Positions 1 through 6,906 of a stretch of DNA of 16,204 nucleotides are shown here, piece after piece. Origin of the DNA: Planctomycetia bacterium. GTDB taxonomy: Bacteria > Planctomycetota > Planctomycetia > Pirellulales > UBA1268. Position numbers and translations under genes: made by a program. The stretch spans positions 1 through 16,204 of the forward strand of contig RFPF01000043.1 in the NCBI GenBank assembly GCA_009926295.1, read 5' to 3'. Below the pieces are notes generated by a model that was not told the origin of the DNA, did not search any database, and worked only from the letters and a program-made list of their open reading frames with translations. The first letter of the stretch is position 1. Each line of letters opens with the position of its first letter.

Positions 1-1338
1 TTGGGGACCTTGGGTCGCGGTCGTGACCATCGCCACGTGCTTCGAATTGGCCGCAAGCGACTCGCGAATCTCGACGCCGGCCCGCGCCCAGGCGTCGGTG
101 TTTTGGTTTTGGGTGGCCCGGGCCACGATCGAGCCGTCACCGGTGAGTTGCTGCCAGGCAAACCGGAATGCGTCGGCCGTCCCGCCAACGGCGGCGCCGG
201 ATCCCTCCAGGGTGTACGTCCCGCCGCTGAACGAGGCGTCGCCGAGCAGGCCGGTCGTGCCGATGTCGTCCGAGCCCCAGCCTGCGGGCAGGTCGTTCAC
301 CGTCAGGTCGTACGTCCCCAGATCGCCGTAGTTGCCGTGGCTCGAGACCGACACGTACCACGTACCTGTTCCCGCGGGAACGACGATCTGCTGCTCGTTG
401 GTGTCGCCGTCTCGCGCCGCGACCAGCACACCCGTAGCATTGAACACCTCCACTTTCGCATCGAGCCCCGACGGATTGGTGGGCACGACGGAGATCACCG
501 CGCCACCGCCCGTGGTGGTGAAGGAGAACGTATCGACGTCGGTCATCCGCTCGATGATGCCCTGCTTCGAGCGGACGCCGGCCGTAGCCGTCAGGGCCGT
601 GGCCGTGGCGATCGTGCCACCGTAGTCGTCGGCTCGAAAACCGTCGCCTCCACTCGGCTGATACTTCTTGATCACGTTTGCGATCACGGCGATGTCGTCC
701 TGCAGGGCGCTCGCCGAGTTGCTGGCATGGCCGAGCGTCCACTTGTTGACGTCCTTGCGATAATCCACACCCATGAGCGCGCCGTGCAGAGAGTCGGTGC
801 CGTTGGAGTATTCGCTGATCTTGTTGCCCTGGAGGTCGTAGTCGGATTGGTGAAGCAGCCCGAAGTTGTGGCCGGCTTCGTGGGCGATGCCGGAGGGCCG
901 CGTGCGCGCCGCCGCGCTCTCCACCCAGGACTGCGGCTGAGTGTTGGGGATCTGCCCCACGTTGCTCGTCCCGCCCGTCACGTCGTTGCTGATCACGACC
1001 CAGGCCGTCTTGACCGTCGAGAGATTCGGCTTCACCGTGGTCACGTTGACGTCGAACATCGAGAAGTAGACCGACACCTGCCGGTGGGCCTCGGTGATCG
1101 TGGCCACCTCGGCGGCGTTGAACGTGGTCGGGTCGCCATCGACGTCGTACGCCCCGAGCGTGCTCCCATGACCGTCGAAGTCAAGGTAGATCGCGGTCGG
1201 CGCGCCGGGCAGGCTGCTCAGGTCGGGAATACCATTGGCCGCCAGCACGAGACGACCTTCCAGACGCTCCACCATGAGCGATTGGAGGCGTACACGATGC
1301 CTGCCGAGGGCGTAGCGGTTACGTCGCGCTGATCGCAT
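1..1338 (-). CDS. Secreted metzincin-type zinc metalloprotease with LEPR-XLL-like leader (3' end beyond window)
   Basis: The frame is open on the minus strand from an ATG at 1338 to the window edge (446 codons, no stop). The N-terminus is basic and carries VERLEGRLVL (residues 23-32), which resembles the LEPR-XLL motif found at the start of many large planctomycete exported proteins. Residues 153-163 read HEAGHNFGLLH, a complete HExxHxxGxxH zinc site, and LMG at 188-190 is a plausible Met-turn, so this is a metzincin-like peptidase (M10/M12 type). Residues about 235-348 look like a bacterial pre-peptidase C-terminal (PPC) beta-domain. Residues about 352-446 match the type with GTADAFRF, LTGDGSIVAR and WARAGVEIRE, seen in concanavalin-like/DUF1349-type modules of secreted proteins. 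It lies 78 bp downstream of the broken beta-repeat gene on the same strand. The ribosome-binding site is weak. The substrate is unknown and the C-terminal anchoring region is not visible. Confidence 0.88.
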   Translation of the reverse strand, partial: MRSARRNRYALGRHRVRLQSLMVERLEGRLVLAANGIPDLSSLPGAPTAIYLDFDGHGSTLGAYDVDGDPTTFNAAEVATITEAHRQVSVYFSMFDVNVTTVKPNLSTVKTAWVVISNDVTGGTSNVGQIPNTQPQSWVESAAARTRPSGIAHEAGHNFGLLHQSDYDLQGNKISEYSNGTDSLHGALMGVDYRKDVNKWTLGHASNSASALQDDIAVIANVIKKYQPSGGDGFRADDYGGTIATATALTATAGVRSKQGIIERMTDVDTFSFTTTGGGAVISVVPTNPSGLDAKVEVFNATGVLVAARDGDTNEQQIVVPAGTGTWYVSVSSHGNYGDLGTYDLTVNDLPAGWGSDDIGTTGLLGDASFSGGTYTLEGSGAAVGGTADAFRFAWQQLTGDGSIVARATQNQNTDAWARAGVEIRESLAANSKHVAMVTTATQGPQ

Positions 1339-2049
1339 GACGCCCGTGCCTCTCTCGTGGTGCTTCACTCGCGACTGAATTCACCAACGCGACACCCTTG
1401 CCGCCGTCGGGGAATGTCACAGTCCAGCGTGCCGAAGCCGCCTGCGTGCTCGAACCACTCCCAGCATGCCGAGGCCGACCATCACCGTGACGATGGCCGT
1501 GGGTTCCGGCACCACGACGAGACTCACCTCATTGGGGGTGGAGGTATCGATCTGGAACGAGTTGCCACCGGATAGCGAGGGCATTGAGCCGAGCGACAAC
1601 CCGTTGTCCGTGAGTGAGCCGGTGTAGTTGAAGAGCCGCCACGAATCACCCACGTTCGCAGAGAGGAAGCTGCCCGCGACCGTCTCCGTCACATTGAGCG
1701 TGCCACCGAGCGAGAGATTTCCCATGATCGAAGAGAGGTCGTTGACTCCAGAGCCCACCGTCGTATTGGTTCCACTCAGTTCGTAGTTCAGGATGGAGCC
1801 GCTGCCGAGCGAGAGATTGTTGGCGAAGGTGAGCGTTCCGGGTGACGACCCCGGTGCGATCGTTCCCAAGGCGGCTGTCACGTCGCCCACGACCGTGCCC
1901 GAGCCCTTGAGCAACTGGCCGGCTGCGAGCGAGAAGCCTCCGGTAACCGCCGAGACGTCGAACGATGCGCCGCTGGCGACGTTGATCGTGCCGCTCGAGG
2001 CGATCGAGCCGGCTGCGGCGAGGGCGAGCGTACCGGTGTTGATCGTCGT

Positions 2050-2781
2050 GGCGCCGGAGTAGGTGTTGGCCCCACCGAGGATCAGCCTTCCGGAGGCGCC
2101 TGTGCCTGCCTTCAAGAGCCCACCCGACCCGGAAAAGATGCCTGAGAGCGTCACGTCACCGACAGCGTTTGCCCCACCCTGCGACGTATCCACGGTGAGG
2201 TCGCCCGTGAGCGCGGCGCCCGACTGGATCGCGAGCCCGGCCGTGGCCTGGTCGTCCTTGTTAAGGACGATCGAGCCGGACGAGGGGAGCGTGACATTCG
2301 TGTACGTCACCGCACCCGCGGTCGAACGGGCGCTGAGTCCGCCTCCGTCATCGATGGCGACAGCATTGGTCACTTGGCCGGCGTCGGGAGCGGTGCTCTG
2401 GCTTACCAGCCGGATGCCGTTCCTTACGCGCACGCTCCCGGCACCGAGAGCAGCGCTGCCGGCAAAGAACGCCCGCTGGCTGGAACTCATCGAGAAATCC
2501 CAGTTGACGTTCGCGGTTCCGGTGGTGACGGCCAGAAGTGACAGGCTGGCCGAACCGGTCACTGTCACGGTGTTGCCGGCACCGGTGAACCGCCCGGCCT
2601 GCAGGTTGCCACCGTTGATGTTGAGCGTCGCCGTGCCGGTGCCGATCGTGATGCCACGGTTCGCACCTAAATTGACAGCGGCGGTCGTTCGCAGCGTCGC
2701 GCCGTTTGAAATCTGAAGCTGGGCTGCGGCGAACGACCCGGGGGTTGCCCCCAAACTGTTGTTGTTGCTGATCTCGAGCGT
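2050..2781 (-). repeat. Internal long repeat, copy B, of the beta-repeat protein
   Basis: Copy B begins at TLEISN and contains ISNGATLRT, NRGITIG, VNWDFS, GSVRVR, ARSTAGAVTYTNV, PSSGS, LTGDLT, then AVGDVTLSG and GTGASG. It is intact in frame and serves as the internal reference that reveals the 8-nt loss in copy A. The copies have diverged, so the duplication is old. The boundaries are approximate. Confidence 0.7.
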
Positions 2782-3009
2782 GCCATTGGTGATCGACGTC
2801 GCGCCGGTGTAGGTGCTGGAACCGGAAAGGACCACGGTGCCGGACCCCACCTGCGCGACGCTGATCGCGCCGCCGATCACGTTGTTGAAGTCCGTGCCCG
2901 AGGAGATTTTGTCGCTGCGGTTGAAGGCCAGCGTGCCGCCGGACGAGCCCGTGATCACGCTCGACGTGGAAAGCGAGCCGACCGTGCCGCCATTGCCCAG
3001 CTGGAGCGT

Positions 3010-3748
3010 GCCGGTGTTTGTCGTGGTGGTGCCGGTGTAGGTGTTCGCACCGCGAAGAACGACAAGGCCGGAGGCGCCGGTGCCGGATTTCACGAGCCCA
3101 CCGGCCCCCGAGAACACGCCATCGAGAAAGACGAGAATTGGTGCCGCCCTGCTGGGTGCTGAGAGTAAGGTCTCCGGTGAGGGATGCACCCGACGAGATC
3201 GTCAAATTGGCCGTCGTCAGGTCGTCGTTATTCAGGAGGACAGAGCCCGAGGAGGGGAAACTCACGTTCGTGTAGGTCGTGGCGCCGCTGGTCGAACGGG
3301 CGGTCAACCCTGCGCCACTGTCCAACGTGACGGCGTTGGACAACGTGCCGCTCGCGACGTTCTGACCCGTGAGCCTGACGCCGGCCCGCACCCGGACGCT
3401 GCCTGTTCCGAGGGCATTTGGGCCCTCGAAGAAGGTTCGGATGCCGTTATTCGAAGAGAAGTCCCAGTTGACGTTCGTCGCAGTTCCAGAGGTGTTCTGA
3501 AGCGTCACGGCGTTCGAGCCGGTCACGGTCGCGGTGTTACCGGACCCGGTGAGCCGCCCGCCAATTATCAGGGCACCACCGTTGGCACTGATCGTACCGC
3601 CTCCGGATCCGATCGTGATGCCGCGGTTGCCACCCAAGGTGACGGCCGCACTTGTTCGCAGAGTGGCCCCGTTCGAGATCGTGATCTGATCAGCCGTAAA
3701 GGCGCCGGGCACGGCTCCCAGATTGCGGTCTGTGCTGATCTGCAGGGT
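3010..3748 (-). repeat. Internal long repeat, copy A, of the beta-repeat protein
   Basis: Copy A begins at TLQIST and passes through ISNGATLRT, NRGITIG, VNWDFS, GSVRVR, ARSTSGATTYTNV, PSSGS and LTGDLT. It then continues across the frameshift into GLVKSGTGASG and a PATR-type repeat. The same order of motifs recurs in copy B at 2050-2781. The boundaries are approximate. Confidence 0.7.
3121..3136 (-). other. Frameshift site in the beta-repeat gene (net 8 nt missing)
   Basis: Between the conserved codons for GGTN (ending at 3137) and GVFSG (starting at 3120) this copy has 16 nt. The equivalent place in the second internal repeat has 24 nt, encoding AVGDVTLS. The net difference of 8 nt moves translation to the other frame. 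The deduced position is good to a few bases because the remaining 16 nt do not align cleanly. Confidence 0.75.
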
Positions 3749-4279
3749 TCCCGCATTGATAGCCAGCTTCGCAAAGGTATTGCTGGCACTCAGCACCAAC
3801 GTGCCAACACCGTCTTTGATGATGGCCGGCGAGGTGCTGGAAGCGAGCACAACCGAAATCGTCGCAGTTTGCCCGGCACCGAGGGCGTTGACGGTAATCG
3901 TGGGGCTATTGGTCCCATTCGCCATCGTCATCGTGGTTCCACCCGTCACTGGAGCCACGATCCAACTCGCCACCGATGTCGTGTCGGAGTCGCCGAAGAC
4001 AAAACCTCCAAGGCTTCGGTTGGTGTCGAGCGAGACTGTGCGGGTGGCCGTGATGTTGTTTGTGAAGTTTGCTGTACCGCCAACGCCACCTCCGACAGCG
4101 CCGCTTAGCCAGTTAGAGGTGACGCTCCAGGTGCCATCGGCATCGACGTTCCAGGTTCCGCGGGTCTGCGCCAGGGCCGGCCCGGCCGTGAGGGACAAAA
4201 CCACAGCCAAAGCCCACGCCGCGGCACGGTGGCACCGAAGCATGCGAGAAAGAACATGCGAAAAAACAGGAGTTGCCAT

Positions 4280-4513
4280 GCTTTTCCCCCTCCAGCGACC
4301 CTGGCTCCGCAAACTTCAATCGTTTTGCGGCAACCGGATATTCCCGGCTACGTGTTATTTCCGCCGGATTCGGCAAAAGTGCCACGCAGGGCCTTGTCTG
4401 GCTCTCGTCTTGTGAAAACGGGCCCCGCAGGTGGCCGGGCCGCGGCTCGTTTTTCCCGTTCTCAGTCAAAAATGAACGGCTCGTCGGCCGAGGGGCGATC
4501 CCAGTGATCGGGA
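4280..4513. other. Intergenic region between sulfatase stop and beta-repeat gene start
   Basis: No coding sequence is supported here. On the minus strand, just past the sulfatase stop, there is a short GATCCC/GGGATC inverted repeat (4496-4513). It is followed by a 4-bp CGGC/GCCG stem and a five-T run (plus-strand A run 4468-4472), a weak candidate terminator. No convincing -35/-10 pair for the beta-repeat gene was found. Confidence 0.3.
4289..4293 (-). promoter_or_regulatory. Ribosome-binding site deciding the start of the beta-repeat protein
   Basis: On the minus strand GGAGG lies 9 nt before the ATG at 4279. This favours 4279 over an in-frame ATG at 4312, which would put 11 extra residues ahead of the signal peptide. 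Confidence 0.6.
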
Positions 4514-6100
4514 TCAGCCGGCGTCCTGGTTGAGCGGCTCTTCGACGACGAACGGCTCGGGGAAGTCTGCGGCGGAGTCGCCGCCGCGCGAGCGGAGCCT
4601 CTTGTCGTTGACCCCTCCCTTGGGCTGGTTGAGGGGAATCTCCATGCCACCGAGGTCGCCCATCAGGCGGTAGAGGTCGTTTTCCAGTTTTCGGGCCGTC
4701 TTTGCGTGGGCTGGGTCGTAAAGCAGGTTCTTCGATTCCCCCGGGTCGGCCTCGAGGTCGTAGAGCTCGTCGGCATCCCAGAGGCCGTAGTACGTGATGT
4801 ATTTGTGGGTGGGAGTTCGCAACGCAAACGTGGTGGGAGTCTGGGGGAAGTTTTTCTCCCAGTAGTAGACGTACAGAAAGTGATGGCGCCACGGCACGCG
4901 CTCCCCGCGTGCGAGCGGCAGGAAGCTCGTGCCGTCCATGTGCGGCGGCGTCTTCAGGCCCATTGCCTCCATCACAGTCGGGCCAACGTCGATATTGGCC
5001 ACCATCTGGTCGAGCACGGTGCCTCCCTTGATCAGGGCCGGACACTGCACGAGCATCGGCACCCGAATCGACGTCTCGTAGGCCACCCGCTTGTCGATCA
5101 GACCGTGCTCCCCAAACATGAAGCCGTTGTCGCCCATGTAGATCACGAGCGTATCGTCGAGGATTCCCATGGCCTCGAGTTGACGGAGCACGCGGCCGAT
5201 GCTGTCGTCGACCGAGCGGAGTGTTTCGCAGTAGCGCTTGTAATACCGCTCGATATCGAGGTCGCTGTGGTAGGGGAAGTCGACGCCGTGCCAGGAGTTG
5301 CGCTGATCCCGCAGCCAGCGCGGCGCGAGTCGATCGGTGGCGGTGGTGCTTTCCGTCTGCGGGCGCTTGAAGGGGAGGTCTTTGCAGCTGCCTTCGTATG
5401 AATTCTCGGGCGTGAAGTTGGCGTGCACCGCCTTGTGCGAGAGGTAGAGAAAAAACGGTTTTTCGGTGGGCTTTTGCCGCTTCAGCCAGTCGATCGCGTA
5501 GTCGGTCAGTTCGGTGGTGATGTAGCCCGCCTGCTTGACGCGGCGGCCATCGACGTTGAGCGTGTAGTCGGGAGTGGGCGGCAGATAGTGGCCCTGCCCG
5601 GCAAAGCTCACCCAGTGGTCCCAGCCCGGCTGCGGGCGGTCGCTCTCGCCGCCCATGTGCCACTTGCCGATGAACGCGGTCGCGTAGCCGGCCTTCTGCA
5701 GGTACTGCGGAAAATACACAGTGCCGGGCGGGATCGGCCGGTTGTTGTCGATCACCCGGTGCCGAAACGTGTAGAGGCCCGTGAGGATCGACGCGCGGCT
5801 CGGCGAGCAGAGCGAGGTCGTGACGAGTGCGTTTTTGACGTGCGCCCCGTTCATCGCCAGCGAGTCCATCGCAGGGGTGTTGGCAAAGGGATGGCCGAGG
5901 AAGCCCATCGCGTCGTAGCGGTGGTCGTCGGAGAGGATGAAGACGACGCTCCGCGGTTTCGACTCCGGAATCCGCTCCGGAACGACCTCGGTGGGTACGG
6001 GGGCGGCTGCCTGCAGGATGCCTGCCGCCCACCAGATCATGCCCGCGGCCCAGGCATGGCCTACGAGGCGGCAGACGGCACTGGGATCGGTCGCTGACAT
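4514..6100 (-). CDS. Secreted sulfatase (alkaline phosphatase superfamily, arylsulfatase-like)
   Basis: From ATG 6100 the product is 528 residues. It begins with a signal peptide (hydrophobic AAGMIWWAAGIL, cleavage plausible near QAAA) and so acts in the periplasm or outside the cell. It hydrolyses sulfate esters. Cys98 in CSPSR (98-102) is the residue expected to be oxidised to formylglycine by a maturase. Metal and substrate residues are visible as SDDH (57-60), GKWH (145-148), His222 in SHKAVH and GDNG (323-326), followed by GEHGLIDK (330-337) with a conserved Lys. The FRHRV and DNN context resembles glucosamine-6-sulfatase-like members, but substrate cannot be assigned with confidence. 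An upstream in-frame ATG at 6289 would add 63 residues with no signal peptide character, and AGAAGG-like purines lie just ahead of 6100, so 6100 is preferred. The gene is divergent from the sigma factor gene. Confidence 0.93.
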   Translation of the reverse strand: MSATDPSAVCRLVGHAWAAGMIWWAAGILQAAAPVPTEVVPERIPESKPRSVVFILSDDHRYDAMGFLGHPFANTPAMDSLAMNGAHVKNALVTTSLCSPSRASILTGLYTFRHRVIDNNRPIPPGTVYFPQYLQKAGYATAFIGKWHMGGESDRPQPGWDHWVSFAGQGHYLPPTPDYTLNVDGRRVKQAGYITTELTDYAIDWLKRQKPTEKPFFLYLSHKAVHANFTPENSYEGSCKDLPFKRPQTESTTATDRLAPRWLRDQRNSWHGVDFPYHSDLDIERYYKRYCETLRSVDDSIGRVLRQLEAMGILDDTLVIYMGDNGFMFGEHGLIDKRVAYETSIRVPMLVQCPALIKGGTVLDQMVANIDVGPTVMEAMGLKTPPHMDGTSFLPLARGERVPWRHHFLYVYYWEKNFPQTPTTFALRTPTHKYITYYGLWDADELYDLEADPGESKNLLYDPAHAKTARKLENDLYRLMGDLGGMEIPLNQPKGGVNDKRLRSRGGDSAADFPEPFVVEEPLNQDAG

Positions 6101-6210
6101 CTCGGCCCTTCTCGCATGCGGTCTGAAAACCGCCGCCATGTGCTTCGCGGGGAGCGAGAAGATAGGGAGGCGGCTCGGCGTCCGCAAGTGTCCGGGAACC
6201 AGACGGTTGT

Positions 6211-6236
6211 GCTCGAGGCCCCCGCGGGCCTCGAGC
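6211..6236. repeat. Perfect inverted repeat, 11-bp arms with 4-nt loop
   Basis: The arm GCTCGAGGCCC (6211-6221) is followed by loop CCGC and its exact reverse complement GGGCCTCGAGC (6226-6236). No T run follows on either strand, so a simple intrinsic terminator is unlikely. It could be an operator, a leader hairpin of either divergent gene, or one copy of a dispersed palindrome. Confidence 0.7.
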
Positions 6237-6357
6237 CCCGCCGATTCTGGATGGGCGAATTCCGGGCGGCTGCAGGCCGCGTGGCACAAAGCCCCGCGTT
6301 ACCGGAAGATAGAAGTGGTTGGGTGCGGCTGCCCGGCGGCAGTGTGTTCCTCTTGGT

Positions 6358-6363
6358 GGAAGG
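6358..6363 (+). promoter_or_regulatory. Ribosome-binding site deciding the sigma factor start
   Basis: GGAAGG ends 6 nt before the GTG at 6370. This supports that GTG rather than the upstream in-frame ATG at 6319. Confidence 0.6.
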
Positions 6364-6369
6364 TTTTTC

Positions 6370-6906
6370 GTGTCTTCGACGCCCGACTCCGACAACGAGT
6401 TGTTTTTGAGCCTGATCACGGCCAATTACGACCATTTGCGGCGTTACATCTACACGCTGCTCCCCAGCGATGAAGACGCGAAAGACGTTTTGCAAGAGGT
6501 GTGCATCTCTATTTCCCGCAAGTTTGGCGAGTACGACAAAGCCCGGCCTTTTCTGCCGTGGGCGTGCCGCTTCGCTTATCTCAAGGTGCTAAAGTTTCAC
6601 GAGCAGCAGCGGCCTCGGCGGGTGGTCCGCCTGCCGACGGAGGTGCTGGAACTGCTGGCAGTGACGCGGGAGGAGGAGGAGCCGGTGCTCGCCGAGCGAC
6701 TCGCTGCCCTCGACAAGTGCCTTGAAAAGCTCTCTGACCTCGATCGCAGGCTGATTCTGGCGAGGTATGTGGATCGCGCCTCAGCCGAGCAGATCGCCGC
6801 CATGTTTTCCCAGAGCCGTCGTACTTTGTTTCGAAACCTGGAGCGGGTGCGGCGGCTGCTCTTCGAATGCATCAGCCGCTCCGTGGTGCTCGGGGGGCAG
6901 GCATGA
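6370..6906 (+). CDS. ECF-type RNA polymerase sigma factor, Rhodopirellula/Verrucomicrobium-like family
   Basis: The 178-residue product has only sigma regions 2 and 4, as ECF factors do. Region 2 covers about residues 8-80, with DAKDVLQEV (36-44) as the core-binding part and WACRFAYLKVLKF (63-75) as the -10 recognition part. Region 4 covers about 110-170, with LSDLDRRLILARY and a helix-turn-helix around SAEQIAAMFSQSRRTLFRNLERVRR. It would direct RNA polymerase to a specific promoter set. The start is a GTG with a good ribosome-binding site. The stop overlaps the ATG of the next gene by 4 nt (ATGA at 6903-6906), so translation of the two is probably coupled. No zinc-type anti-sigma gene is adjacent, and the FecR-like membrane protein downstream is the natural partner candidate. 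Regulon unknown. Confidence 0.92.
   Translation: MSSTPDSDNELFLSLITANYDHLRRYIYTLLPSDEDAKDVLQEVCISISRKFGEYDKARPFLPWACRFAYLKVLKFHEQQRPRRVVRLPTEVLELLAVTREEEEPVLAERLAALDKCLEKLSDLDRRLILARYVDRASAEQIAAMFSQSRRTLFRNLERVRRLLFECISRSVVLGGQA

Larger units (their letters stand above)
1417..4279 (-). pseudogene. PEP-CTERM autotransporter-type beta-repeat surface protein, broken by a frameshift
   Basis: Two minus-strand frames together encode one secreted repeat protein. The first starts at ATG 4279 with a signal peptide (hydrophobic AAWALAVVLSLTAG, likely cleavage after ALA) and holds repeat-rich Gly/Thr/Ser sequence up to about 3137. The second frame continues the same homology from about 3120 to the stop at 1417. 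It ends in a PEP-CTERM sorting signal: VPEP, a hydrophobic helix, then an RARRR-type basic tail. Four copies of the passenger-associated (PATR, autotransporter-associated beta strand) repeat are visible, e.g. GANTYTG and GANTYSG with TGTL following. Comparing the two internal long repeats shows 8 nt missing at 3121-3136. Restoring them would give about 956 residues. As read, the first frame runs on as Arg/His-rich nonsense to a stop near 2348 and loses the sorting signal. Likely an extracellular or envelope-displayed fibre. A sequence error is possible but less likely for an 8-nt difference. Confidence 0.8.
6101..6369. promoter_or_regulatory. Divergent intergenic region between sulfatase and sigma factor genes
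   Basis: This stretch must hold the 5' regions of both divergent genes. The clearest element is the inverted repeat at 6211-6236. A GGGAACC sequence at 6194-6200 resembles an ECF-type -35 element on the plus strand, but no matching -10 element was recognised. No small gene is supported. Confidence 0.4.

Noticed and set aside
1..1332. Long plus-strand open frame of 443 codons
   Set aside because: It is antisense to the metalloprotease frame, is rich in Arg/Val/His/Gly without any recognisable domain, and arises from GC-rich sequence with few stops.
3121..3140. Programmed +1 ribosomal frameshift joining the two halves of the beta-repeat protein
   Set aside because: No recognised slippery sequence, stop codon or stimulator is present, and the 8-nt shortfall relative to the sister repeat explains the shift as a mutation.
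4421..4456. GC-rich stretch followed by a T run on the plus strand as a terminator
   Set aside because: No plus-strand gene ends there, and no clean stem directly precedes the T run.
6101..6289. Extended sulfatase start at 6289
   Set aside because: The extra 63 residues have no signal or domain character and would bury the signal peptide, while 6100 has purines upstream and puts the signal peptide at the N-terminus.
6281..6297. Possible sigma-54 type promoter (TGGCAC)
   Set aside because: The required GC at -12 is not at the correct spacing from GG; the bases there read CG.
4113..6425. Long minus-strand open frame of 770 codons
   Set aside because: It covers the sulfatase in another frame and shows no domain; the sulfatase frame has all catalytic motifs.
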